Positions 24,106-30,968 of a stretch of DNA of 39,273 nt are shown here, piece by piece. The notes beneath the pieces are model-generated. The model saw only the letters and a list, made by a program, of their open reading frames with translations. It did not search any database and had not been told where the DNA came from. The position numbers and the translations under genes are program-made. The stretch spans positions 1 through 39,273 of the forward strand of contig CAYWKM010000010.1 of NCBI GenBank assembly GCA_964459165.1, written 5' to 3'. Position 1 is the first letter of the stretch, and each line of letters starts with the position of its first letter. The DNA comes from RGIG4074 sp964459165. GTDB taxonomy: Bacteria > Bacillota > Clostridia > Christensenellales > Borkfalkiaceae.

Positions 24106-24232
24106 AATTTTTTTTCTTCCCTCCGTTTTTTTATGGAATCCCGGGGCGATTCGCCCGACCGACAGTCCCGCTCTTTTTTTAAAGACAAACAAAGCCCGCG
24201 GGCTTATCGCGCCATCAACGCCCTCTCGCTTT
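24106..24232 (-). promoter_or_regulatory. 127-nt structured 5' leader of the DUF308-like gene
   Basis: Between the predicted start and the ATG, the minus strand has AAGCCCGCGGGCTT followed by TGTTTGTCTTT, and a second short hairpin GGGCGAATCGCCC, then the RBS. The first palindrome plus T-rich tract resembles an attenuator. No known riboswitch is recognised. Confidence 0.35.
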
Positions 24233-24238
24233 TTTTCC

Positions 24239-24268
24239 ATTATACCATAAAAAAGGTAAACACTGCAA
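24239..24268 (-). promoter_or_regulatory. Extended -10 promoter of the DUF308-like gene
   Basis: Minus strand: TTGCAG at 24268-24263, an 18-bp spacer and a perfect TATAAT at 24244-24239, preceded by TGG (extended -10). Confidence 0.7.
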
Positions 24269-24348
24269 CTCGCATTTTTACCTTTTTTATCTATTATTGT
24301 ATTTTTATTCTTGAAAATTCCTTTTTTTTACGAAGCGCAAGAAAAATT

Positions 24349-25884
24349 TTAGTCCTCCTCGTCTTTCTCTTCTTTTTTGCGATCGTCCAAATTCCATACG
24401 GTACGCACAGGAAATTCTACGTAAAACGTACTCCCCTTGCCGACCTCGCTCAAAATACCGAAGTTGAAATTATGCTTGGTTAAAATCGTCTTTACGATCG
24501 AAAGTCCCAGCCCCGTTCCTTTGATGGGGCGTTTGTGCGCCTCCGCCGAACGGTAATATCTGTCCCATACGTTCGAAATTTCTTCCGGCTTGATTCCGTT
24601 GCCCGTATCGGTCACGTCGAAGCGGATAAATCCGTTATCCTCCATAAGCCCTATCTTAATTTTTTTATCCTCGCCCGTGTAATTGACGGCGTTGCCGATC
24701 AGATTATAGAGCACTTGACCAATCTTTTCTTTATCCGCCTCGGTATAGAGATCGGGGGCGATGTCCGTATCGATCACATATCCCTGCGTCTCTTCCAGAT
24801 AGACGAATCTGTCGGCGATCATCTCGGTGTATTCCGAAAGGTTGAAAACGCACGGCTTTAAGGTATCGATACCCGAGCTGATTTTGGAAATATCGAGAAC
24901 GTCGTTCACGAGGGCGGCGAGCCGATCGCTCTCGTCGATGATGACCTGACAGTGCTTATTTCTCTTTTCGGGATTATCGCCCGAAATTTCCTGTATCATG
25001 GAAGCATACGCTTTGATCATGGCGAGGGGCGTCTTGAAGTCGTGCGTGACGTTGGCGATAAATTCCCGCTGCATCCGGTCGGTCTTTGCGAGTTCGTCGC
25101 GCGTGTTGTTTAAGCTTGTGGAGAGCTCGCTGATCTCCTTGCACGAATCGAATCCCGTGGCGAAATCCACGTTAAAATTCCCTTTGCCCATGCTCTTCGC
25201 CTTCCTGCCGATTTCCGCGATCGGCGAGGAAATACGGGAGGATATCACGCTGATGACGAGAAAGGAAAGAATGAAGACGATAAGACTGATGAAGACGATC
25301 TGCACAATCATGGCTGTTCTGATCCGACTGCCGACCAAAACGGACGACGAAACATACAGGTACGTCCGCGCTCCGGCAAAATTCATAACGGTTACGGTGC
25401 AGTAGTTCATTCCGTTCTGATAGCCGATGGCGTCGCCGCTCTTGTGATCCGTATATTTTTCGATGCGGCTCTTGATCGATTCGATCTCGGAAGAGAAATC
25501 CGCCTCGGTCGTATAACCGTCGGAAGAGGCGTAATAGGGATAAAGGACGCTCCCCTCCTCCGTCAAAATATAGATGGAAGAGGCGGACGAATTGATTTTT
25601 TCCAAAATATACGAATTGACGAGGAGGCTTTTCCCTACGTCCGTCGAAGAATTCGGCATACGTTGAAACTCTTCAATCGCGCTGTAAATTTCCTTGCTCA
25701 AGCTTACCTGCTCGTTGCGCACCTGTTCCGCATACGATTTGTTCAGAAGATAATATTGTCCGACGCTTAAAGCGCCTACGACGAGAAGGAGCAACAAAGA
25801 AAAACTCACCATGAGTATCGAATTGACGCTCATGGAGGGAGGATCTTTCGACCCGATGAATTTTTTCCGTTTAAACATCTTCAT
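24349..25884 (-). CDS. Sensor histidine kinase (HAMP-HisKA-HATPase)
   Basis: 511 residues. TM1 is about residues 24-48 and an extracytoplasmic sensor domain follows (about 49-190). TM2 is near VQIVFISLIVFILSFLVISVI. A HAMP region (SSRISSPIAEIGRKAKSM) follows. The HisKA H-box is FIANVTHDFKTPLAMIKAY with the phospho-accepting His. The ATP domain shows NLIGNAVNYTG (N box), DTGNGIKPEE (G1) and GTGLGLSIVK (G2). It pairs with the OmpR-type regulator directly upstream, whose stop TAA shares one base with this ATG. The stimulus is unknown. The nearest downstream gene is the DUF308-like membrane protein, a possible but unproven target. Confidence 0.93.
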   Translation of the reverse strand: MKMFKRKKFIGSKDPPSMSVNSILMVSFSLLLLLVVGALSVGQYYLLNKSYAEQVRNEQVSLSKEIYSAIEEFQRMPNSSTDVGKSLLVNSYILEKINSSASSIYILTEEGSVLYPYYASSDGYTTEADFSSEIESIKSRIEKYTDHKSGDAIGYQNGMNYCTVTVMNFAGARTYLYVSSSVLVGSRIRTAMIVQIVFISLIVFILSFLVISVISSRISSPIAEIGRKAKSMGKGNFNVDFATGFDSCKEISELSTSLNNTRDELAKTDRMQREFIANVTHDFKTPLAMIKAYASMIQEISGDNPEKRNKHCQVIIDESDRLAALVNDVLDISKISSGIDTLKPCVFNLSEYTEMIADRFVYLEETQGYVIDTDIAPDLYTEADKEKIGQVLYNLIGNAVNYTGEDKKIKIGLMEDNGFIRFDVTDTGNGIKPEEISNVWDRYYRSAEAHKRPIKGTGLGLSIVKTILTKHNFNFGILSEVGKGSTFYVEFPVRTVWNLDDRKKEEKDEED

Positions 25885-26555
25885 TATACTTCGAATTTAT
25901 AGCCGAGTCCGCGAAGGGTAACGATGAATTTTCGGTATTCCTTTAGGTTGCTTCTGAGCATCTTTATATGCGTATCGACCGTTCTGTCGTCGCCGTAAAA
26001 ATCAAAACCCCATACGGCGGAGAGAAGCTTTTCCCTCGTGAGCGCGATCCCTTTATTTTTCACGAGATAAAACAGCAGCTCGTATTCCTTGGGCGTGAGA
26101 TCGGCTTTTTTTCCGTCGATATAAACGTTTCGACCCGCCATATCGATCTCCAATCCTTCGAATTTGATCATTTTGTTCCCGTTCGAAAGAGGGGAGGGCG
26201 CTCTCCTTTTGGTGACGGCGTTGATCCGCGCCATAACCTCCTTCGGGGAAAAGGGCTTGGTCACGTAATCGTCCGCCCCCATCTCGAACCCGAAGAGCTT
26301 GTCGTATTCCTCTCCCCTCGCCGAAAGCATGATGACGGGGATATCTTTGATTTTCTTGATCTCCTTCACGGCGGAAAATCCGTCGAGCTTGGGCATCATC
26401 ACGTCCATGAGAACGACGTCGTAATCCTTTTCCTTACACCTTCTGATCGCCTCCATTCCGTCGGAAGCCTCGTCCGCCTCGTAGCCCTCAAATTCCGCGT
26501 ATTCCCTCAATACGTTTCTCATCATTTCTTCGTCGTCTACAATTAGTACCTTCAT
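25884..26555 (-). CDS. OmpR/PhoB-family response regulator
   Basis: 223 residues from the ATG at 26555, which has AGGAG 9 nt upstream; 21 further upstream codons are open but overlap the promoter. The receiver domain shows VDDEE, the phospho-acceptor Asp in VVLMDVMMPKLDG, and the Lys in DYVTKPF. The winged-helix output has LTPKEYELLFYLVKNKGIALTREKLLSAVWG and DDRTVDTHIKMLRSNL, then RGLGYKFEV. It is the cognate partner of the kinase that follows on the same transcript. Confidence 0.95.
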   Translation of the reverse strand: MKVLIVDDEEMMRNVLREYAEFEGYEADEASDGMEAIRRCKEKDYDVVLMDVMMPKLDGFSAVKEIKKIKDIPVIMLSARGEEYDKLFGFEMGADDYVTKPFSPKEVMARINAVTKRRAPSPLSNGNKMIKFEGLEIDMAGRNVYIDGKKADLTPKEYELLFYLVKNKGIALTREKLLSAVWGFDFYGDDRTVDTHIKMLRSNLKEYRKFIVTLRGLGYKFEV

Positions 26556-26586
26556 TTTGGAACGCTCCTCATGATATTCTCTTTCC

Positions 26587-26615
26587 ATTATAAACGCAAC
26601 CGACGATTTTGTACA
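26587..26615 (-). promoter_or_regulatory. Promoter of the two-component operon
   Basis: Minus strand: TGTACA at 26615-26610, a 17-bp spacer and a perfect TATAAT at 26592-26587. Confidence 0.6.
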
Positions 26616-26804
26616 CAAAAAAACGTGATATTTTTATGAAATTTAAATAAAATTCAATCATTCTCTCGAAAAATCTCCGTTTCTCGTACAATAAACGGAA
26701 AATTTCAAACCGGATTTACCGCCGATTCGCTTTTCCCCCGTCGAAAAAAATTTTTTTATTTTTTATGAAAAACGCTTGCTTTTCGGAAAAAATATGATAA
26801 CATA

Positions 26805-26887
26805 AATATATGGAATGAATACTCTTATTTTTTCATAAAAATAAGACCTTCTGCGCTCTGAATTTGCGAAAATTCAGAGCTTTTTTT
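26805..26887 (+). ncRNA. Candidate small RNA with two hairpins
   Basis: A perfect 9-bp hairpin, CTTATTTTT-TCAT-AAAAATAAG, at 26824-26845 is followed by a perfect 11-bp terminator hairpin, GCTCTGAATTT-GCGA-AAATTCAGAGC, at 26855-26880 with seven T. A weak promoter lies upstream: TTGCTT 26776-26781, 16-bp spacer, TAACAT 26798-26803. No ORF longer than two codons starts from the ATG at 26810. It would be an 80-85 nt RNA, or a cleaved leader. Confidence 0.4.
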
Positions 26888-26916
26888 ATTCTTTCATCCT
26901 ACGCCAAAACGTTGCG

Positions 26917-26951
26917 CCCGCTTTTCCCCCCTCTTCTTCGCGGGTTTTTTT
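26917..26951 (+). terminator. Second terminator-like hairpin ahead of the radical SAM gene
   Basis: CCCGC at 26917-26921 pairs with GCGGG at 26940-26944, followed by seven T. It stands 37 bases after the previous terminator's T-run, forming a tandem block before the next promoter. Confidence 0.5.
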
Positions 26952-26982
26952 CTTCTTTTTTTTAAAATTTACAAACAAATGT

Positions 26983-27011
26983 TTGACAATTTTTAACCGA
27001 CGCGGTATAAT
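26983..27011 (+). promoter_or_regulatory. Consensus sigma-A promoter of the radical SAM operon
   Basis: Perfect TTGACA at 26983-26988, a 17-bp spacer and perfect TATAAT at 27006-27011. The leader is about 25 nt with AAAGGAAAGG before the ATG at 27043. Confidence 0.92.
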
Positions 27012-27042
27012 CGTTCCATATCAAAGAAAAAAAGGAAAGGCT

Positions 27043-28305
27043 ATGATCGAAGCGAAGAAGCTGAAAATTTTAACGGAAGGGGCAAAATACGACGTTTCCT
27101 GTTCCTCGTCGGGATCTAAGCGCGCCAATACGAAGGGCGGCTTCGGCGACGGCTACGCCGCGGGGATATGCCATTCCTTTACGCCGGACGGAAGGTGCAT
27201 TTCTCTCTTGAAAATTCTTCTTTCCAACGACTGCATCTATCACTGCAAATATTGCCCGAACCGCGCCGATAACGACGTTCCCCGCGCCACCGCTACGGCG
27301 GAAGAGATCTGCGAGCTCGTCGTCGACTTTTACAAGCGGAACTACATCGAGGGACTGTTCCTCTCCTCGGCGGTAACCAAATCGCCGAACTATACCATGG
27401 AGCAGCTTCTGCGCGTCGTCAAGAAATTGCGCACGGAATATTCGTTCAACGGATATATCCATTTAAAGGGAATCCCTCACGCGGACGAACAGCTCGTTTA
27501 CGAAGCGGGCAGATGGGCGGACAGAATGAGCTACAACATCGAATTGCCCTCCGAAAAGAGCTTAAAGCTCCTCGCTCCGCAAAAGACGAAGGAAAGCCTT
27601 TTACAGCCCATGAAGAAGCTCCATATACAAAAACTGACCGTCAAGGAAAATAAATTAAAGACGCGTTTTCTCCCGGCGGGGCAGACCACGCAGATGATCG
27701 TGGGGGCGTCGCCCGAAACGGACGGTCAGATTCTCCGCCTCACGCAGGCGCTGTATCGCAACTACGCCTTAAAACGCGTCTACTATTCCTCCTACGTGCC
27801 CGTCGTACACGATTCCGTTCTGCCCGACAAGCCGACCGGACTGCTGCGCGAACACCGCCTTTATCAGGCGGACTGGCTGCTGCGTTTTTACGGCTTCGAC
27901 GTGAACGAGATCGTCTCCGATACGGGAAATCTTTCGGAGGAATACGACCCCAAGTGCGCGTGGGCGATCGCCCATCTCGACCGGTTCCCCGTGGAGGTCA
28001 ATTCGGCTCCCTATGAAATGCTTCTGCGCGTGCCGGGCGTCGGCGTAAAGAGCGCGTACCGCATCGTCTCCGCGCGCAAATACGCCAATCTCACCGCCGA
28101 CGATCTGATCAGAATGAAGGTGGTCATGAAACGGGCGAAGCACTTTATTACCTGTCGGGGGAAATTTTGCGGCGAAAGCGACGAAGCGGCGATCGGGAGA
28201 GCGTTGCTCCTCTCCGATAAGCGGGAGCGACCCGAGCGGGCGGAACAGCTGAGCTTTTTTTCCACGGCGGAAAACAACCTTTCCGCGCTCACGGGAGAGC
28301 TGTGA
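27043..28305 (+). CDS. Radical SAM protein of the putative DNA modification/repair family (UDG-linked type)
   Basis: 420 residues from the ATG at 27043; the open frame extends upstream but crosses the promoter. The 4Fe-4S motif is C-x3-C-x2-C in NDCIYHCKYCPNRA (family form), placed after HSFTPDGRCISLLKILLSN. A radical SAM barrel follows. The C-terminal helix-hairpin-helix (EMLLRVPGVGVKSAYRIVSA) suggests DNA contact. This is the pattern of the rSAM family usually found beside a DUF4130 or uracil-DNA-glycosylase partner, and exactly such a partner gene overlaps its stop. The reaction is not established. Cys residues at ITCRGKFCGE near the C-terminus may bind an extra metal (inference). Confidence 0.88.
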   Translation: MIEAKKLKILTEGAKYDVSCSSSGSKRANTKGGFGDGYAAGICHSFTPDGRCISLLKILLSNDCIYHCKYCPNRADNDVPRATATAEEICELVVDFYKRNYIEGLFLSSAVTKSPNYTMEQLLRVVKKLRTEYSFNGYIHLKGIPHADEQLVYEAGRWADRMSYNIELPSEKSLKLLAPQKTKESLLQPMKKLHIQKLTVKENKLKTRFLPAGQTTQMIVGASPETDGQILRLTQALYRNYALKRVYYSSYVPVVHDSVLPDKPTGLLREHRLYQADWLLRFYGFDVNEIVSDTGNLSEEYDPKCAWAIAHLDRFPVEVNSAPYEMLLRVPGVGVKSAYRIVSARKYANLTADDLIRMKVVMKRAKHFITCRGKFCGESDEAAIGRALLLSDKRERPERAEQLSFFSTAENNLSALTGEL

Positions 28306-29030
28306 TGAACGTCTATTTTTACGACGGCAGCCGCGAGGGCTTTTACACGACGGTATTTGAAGCCTATTCGGATAGAGACGCGTTTTTAGCTCCAAACAAC
28401 GCTTTTCAGCTCTCTTTAAACGACCGCGAGATTCTCGTCGAAGGCGACGGGACAAAGGCGGAAAGGGTCAAAAAGAAGCTGTATTCGTACGATAAGGGAA
28501 GTCTGAGGGATATCGATCGGATTCTCCGATCGGACGGAAAAAATAAGGAGCAAACGGCTCTGCGCTATATCCGCTGTATCTGTCGGGCGAAGGCTCCCGT
28601 ACGGGAAAGGTATGCCGACGGCGCGGTGTGCGAGGCGGAGGAGATGATCAGAAAAGTCGGCTGGGAGATCGACAAGATGTACGGGTTCTTGCGCTTCATG
28701 CAAACGGAGAGCGGGGTATTTTACGCTCCCTATGAACCGGACTGCGATATCACCGAGCTGATCGTATGGCGTTTTATCAAACGATTCAGGAACGAAAAGT
28801 TCGTCATTCACGACGTAAAACGGAGTATCGCCGCCGTGTATAACGGAAAAGAATGTATCTTTACGAAATTTGAAAATCCCGCCGTTTGCCTCTCCGACGC
28901 AGAAGAGGCGATGCGGAATCTTTGGAAGGAGTATTACCGTTCGATAACCATTCCCTCCCGCGAACATATTCGGCAGATGAAGGGTTCTATGCCTGTGCGC
29001 TATTGGAAATATCTCCCCGAAAAACAATAA
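28305..29030 (+). CDS. DUF4130-family putative DNA repair partner of the radical SAM protein
   Basis: About 241 residues. The ATG at 28305 shares its A with the stop TGA of the radical SAM gene (TGATG); a GTG one codon earlier is also possible. GGGAG precedes it. Features: VYFYDGSREGFYTTVFEAY at the start, AEEMIRKVGWEIDKMYGFLRFMQT, FYAPYEPDCDITELIVWRFIKRF, and a C-terminal LWKEYYRSITIPSREHIRQMKGSMPVRYWKYLPE. This matches the DUF4130/SAM_7-linked family. In many bacteria this domain is fused to a uracil-DNA glycosylase; here the protein ends without one. Confidence 0.88.
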   Translation: MNVYFYDGSREGFYTTVFEAYSDRDAFLAPNNAFQLSLNDREILVEGDGTKAERVKKKLYSYDKGSLRDIDRILRSDGKNKEQTALRYIRCICRAKAPVRERYADGAVCEAEEMIRKVGWEIDKMYGFLRFMQTESGVFYAPYEPDCDITELIVWRFIKRFRNEKFVIHDVKRSIAAVYNGKECIFTKFENPAVCLSDAEEAMRNLWKEYYRSITIPSREHIRQMKGSMPVRYWKYLPEKQ

Positions 29031-29066
29031 CGCCTCTATAAAAATCATCGATCGTCTCTTTGAAGC

Positions 29067-29087
29067 ATCGTATTATAATGATACGAT
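29067..29087. repeat. Inverted repeat over a -10-like box
   Basis: ATCGTAT at 29067-29073 and ATACGAT at 29081-29087 flank TATAATG. A repressor site over a promoter is possible; no good -35 is seen 17 bp upstream. Confidence 0.45.
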
Positions 29088-29107
29088 AAAGATACGAAGA
29101 GATCTTC

Positions 29108-29362
29108 ATGAAAAGAATTTTGACCGTTCTTCTATTGGTTGTTTTCCTTTTCCCCGACGGCGCGATCGACGAGCGCATACAATCGAGCGCATCGGATAGC
29201 GGAAAGGGAATGCGGACGAACGCGTATACGCGCCATTCGAGACGGACGACCTATCGCGTCGCGCCCGTCGCAGAAACGGAGTCATGGAGCGGTTTTCATT
29301 TCGGAGAGCGTTGGACGCGGCGGGCGAGGAGGCAGAAACGCCGAAGGATATTATCGATTTAG
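29108..29362 (+). CDS. Possible small secreted basic protein (uncertain, perhaps degraded)
   Basis: 84 codons starting with a signal-peptide-like segment (MKRILTVLLLVVFLFPDGA), followed by a very basic tail ending in RRARRQKRRRILSI. AGAGAT precedes the ATG weakly. It lies between a -10-like box at 29074-29079 and a strong terminator at 29389-29421, so a short transcript here is plausible. In a neighbouring frame from 29284 the translation (GEEAETPKDIIDLGIIPYL) looks more protein-like than the tail, which would fit a frameshifted remnant. No family recognised. Confidence 0.3.
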   Translation: MKRILTVLLLVVFLFPDGAIDERIQSSASDSGKGMRTNAYTRHSRRTTYRVAPVAETESWSGFHFGERWTRRARRQKRRRILSI

Positions 29363-29388
29363 GGATTATACCTTATCTTTCCTCTTTC

Positions 29389-29421
29389 AAGCCGTCAAAA
29401 TTTGACGGCTTTTTATTTTTT
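29389..29421 (+). terminator. Rho-independent terminator
   Basis: AAGCCGTCAA at 29389-29398 pairs perfectly with TTGACGGCTT at 29402-29411 (3-nt loop), followed by TTTATTTTTTT. It ends whatever is transcribed from the 29074 region or the radical SAM/DUF4130 operon. Confidence 0.85.
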
Positions 29422-29469
29422 TCCATCTTTTTTTATCCTCCAACATTTGACGAAGAACCTGATTGATGA

Positions 29470-29518
29470 AAAATAAGCTTTCGGCGGGAGGGAATCGCGA
29501 TTCCCTCCCGCCGAAAGC
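29470..29518 (-). terminator. Very strong terminator of rubredoxin (perfect 42-bp palindrome)
   Basis: 29477-29518 is a perfect palindrome with 21-nt arms (half-site GCTTTCGGCGGGAGGGAATC plus G), followed on the minus strand by TTATTTTT. It sits about 40 bases beyond the rubredoxin stop. The arms are unusually long for a terminator. Confidence 0.8.
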
Positions 29519-29560
29519 ATTCCGCAAATTACGGCTGCGACGAACGTATTTTTACAAAAA

Positions 29561-29716
29561 TTATTCCGCCGTAAATTGATCTTTGCCGGCAGAGCACAGC
29601 GGGCACTCGAAATCTTCGGGAATATCTTCCCACTTCGTGCCGGGCGCAACGCCGTATTCGGGCGCGCCCTCTTCTTCGTCGTACTCCCAGCCGCACACTT
29701 CGCATACATACTTCAT
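29561..29716 (-). CDS. Rubredoxin
   Basis: 51 residues from the ATG at 29716 with AAAGGAGG upstream; the longer open frame has no start signals. The two iron-binding loops are VCEVCGWEYDEEEG and FECPLCSAGKDQF, each with a Cys-x2-Cys pair, and the aromatic core and PEYGVAPGTKWEDIPEDF middle are classic. It is a small cytoplasmic one-electron carrier, usually serving peroxide or superoxide reduction in anaerobes, although no partner reductase is next to it. Its own terminator makes it a single-gene unit. Confidence 0.96.
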   Translation of the reverse strand: MKYVCEVCGWEYDEEEGAPEYGVAPGTKWEDIPEDFECPLCSAGKDQFTAE

Positions 29717-29738
29717 AATAAAATCCTCCTTTCGAGTT

Positions 29739-29769
29739 TTTATATTTTTTATTCGAAAACCGCCGTCAA
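29739..29769 (-). promoter_or_regulatory. Possible promoter of rubredoxin
   Basis: Minus strand: TTGACG at 29769-29764 with TATAAA at 29744-29739; the 19-bp spacer is long, and AATATA at 17 bp is the alternative. Confidence 0.4.
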
Positions 29770-29810
29770 GCCTTCTTATGGCGCTCGGCACGGTTTTTCG
29801 CCCATTGATT

Positions 29811-30029
29811 TTAAAGCTTGGAAAGCGACGCGGAAAGCGTCTCCTTTTTCTCATCGCTCAAAACGGAAAAATCAGCTCTTCGTCTCTCCCGTGATCTTTC
29901 GCTCTTATGCCCCGCGAGCTGTCCGCAGAAATAGAGCAGGCGCGCCAAGGGATGATTGCTCGCCGATTGATTCGTCTGTTCCCCGCCTTGCTCTTCGCGC
30001 CGCGACGAATCGATAGGAATGAGAATCAA
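29811..30029 (-). other. Gene-poor stretch with an open frame of doubtful coding status
   Basis: A 72-codon minus-strand frame begins with TTG at 30029, too close to the -10 box at 30034-30039 to be translated from that promoter, and has no ATG or GTG. Its translation (for example LARLLYFCGQLAGHK, then VLSDEKKETLSASLSKL) is not obviously noise. It could be an untranslated leader of rubredoxin, a small RNA, or a decayed gene. Confidence 0.3.
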
Positions 30030-30033
30030 TCCT

Positions 30034-30062
30034 ATTTTAATTCATTCTCCGGAAGAAGTCAA
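30034..30062 (-). promoter_or_regulatory. Orphan promoter upstream of rubredoxin
   Basis: Minus strand: TTGACT at 30062-30057, a 17-bp spacer and TAAAAT at 30039-30034. The nearest supported start codon is rubredoxin, more than 300 bases downstream. Confidence 0.55.
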
Positions 30063-30124
30063 GAAAATTTTTCATCATCGGAGAATATCCTTGCGCGCCG
30101 CGCGCGGATTCCGAACGATTCTCG

Positions 30125-30165
30125 ATAGGTAAAGCCGCGTGTCTTTACGCGCGGCTTATGCCTAT
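30125..30165 (-). terminator. Hairpin after accA, probable weak terminator
   Basis: AGCCGCG at 30133-30139 pairs with CGCGGCT at 30150-30156, and an outer stem ATAGG (30125-30129) pairs with CCTAT (30161-30165). On the minus strand only TT follows the inner stem, so termination may be partial or factor-assisted. Confidence 0.45.
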
Positions 30166-30170
30166 TTTCT

Positions 30171-30968
30171 TTATCGTATATCCCTTCCGATCTTGCGGTA
30201 CTTTTCGTAACGCTCGGCGAGGAGCTTTGCCGTACTCTTCTTCGACAGAGACTTGATTTCCTTTACAAGCTTATCTTTAAATTCTTCCAAAAACGCCTGC
30301 TTATTCGATTCCTCGGTAAAATTTGCCGGCTCCTTCAAAATTTCTTCGATGATACCGAGCTCCTTCAAGGGTTCGGCGGAGAGCTTTAACTCCTCCGCGA
30401 CGACGTCCGCTTTGGACGCGTCCTTATAGAGAATGGAAGCGCAGCCCTCCGGAGAGATGACGGAATAATAGGCGTTTTCCAACATCCAGACCCTATCGCT
30501 GACGGCGAGCGCCAACGCGCCGCCCGAACCGCCTTCGCCGATCATGACGGAAATCACGGGGGTTTTTAACGTCGTCATTCTGTAAAGATTTTCGGCGATC
30601 GCCTGTCCGACGCCCCTCTCTTCGGCTCCCGCGCCCGGATAGGCGCCGGAGGTATCGACGAAGCAGACGACGGGACGGGCGAATTTTTCGGCGAGCTCCA
30701 TCTGTCTCCACGCCTTGCGGTATCCCTCGGGATTGGCGCAGCCGAAATTCCGCACAAACCTTTCCTGCGCCGTTCTGCCCTTTTCGATTCCGATAACGGT
30801 GACGGGCGTATCGTCTAACAGGGCGACGCCCGCGATGACGGCTTTATCGTCCCTGAATCGGCGGTCGCCGTGCATTTCGAGAAAATCGGTAAATACGTTA
30901 TTGATAAAGTCGCTGGCAAGCAGCCTGTCCTTGGAACGGGTATATTTTACTTTTTCGTAAGCGTTCAT
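30171..30968 (-). CDS. accA: Acetyl-CoA carboxylase carboxyltransferase subunit alpha
   Basis: 265 residues, shorter than the E. coli protein (319) because the N-terminal helical extension is absent. It is half of the carboxyltransferase that moves CO2 from biotin to acetyl-CoA. Visible: FTDFLEMHGDRRFRDDKAV, GRTAQERFVRNFGCANPEGYRKAWRQM, CFVDTSGAYPGAGAEERG (oxyanion and CoA region) and ISVMIGEGGSGGALALAV, then NAYYSVISPEGCASILYKD. The ATG overlaps the accD stop by four bases. It is the last gene of the fab/acc run. AccB and AccC are not in the window. Confidence 0.95.
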   Translation of the reverse strand: MNAYEKVKYTRSKDRLLASDFINNVFTDFLEMHGDRRFRDDKAVIAGVALLDDTPVTVIGIEKGRTAQERFVRNFGCANPEGYRKAWRQMELAEKFARPVVCFVDTSGAYPGAGAEERGVGQAIAENLYRMTTLKTPVISVMIGEGGSGGALALAVSDRVWMLENAYYSVISPEGCASILYKDASKADVVAEELKLSAEPLKELGIIEEILKEPANFTEESNKQAFLEEFKDKLVKEIKSLSKKSTAKLLAERYEKYRKIGRDIR

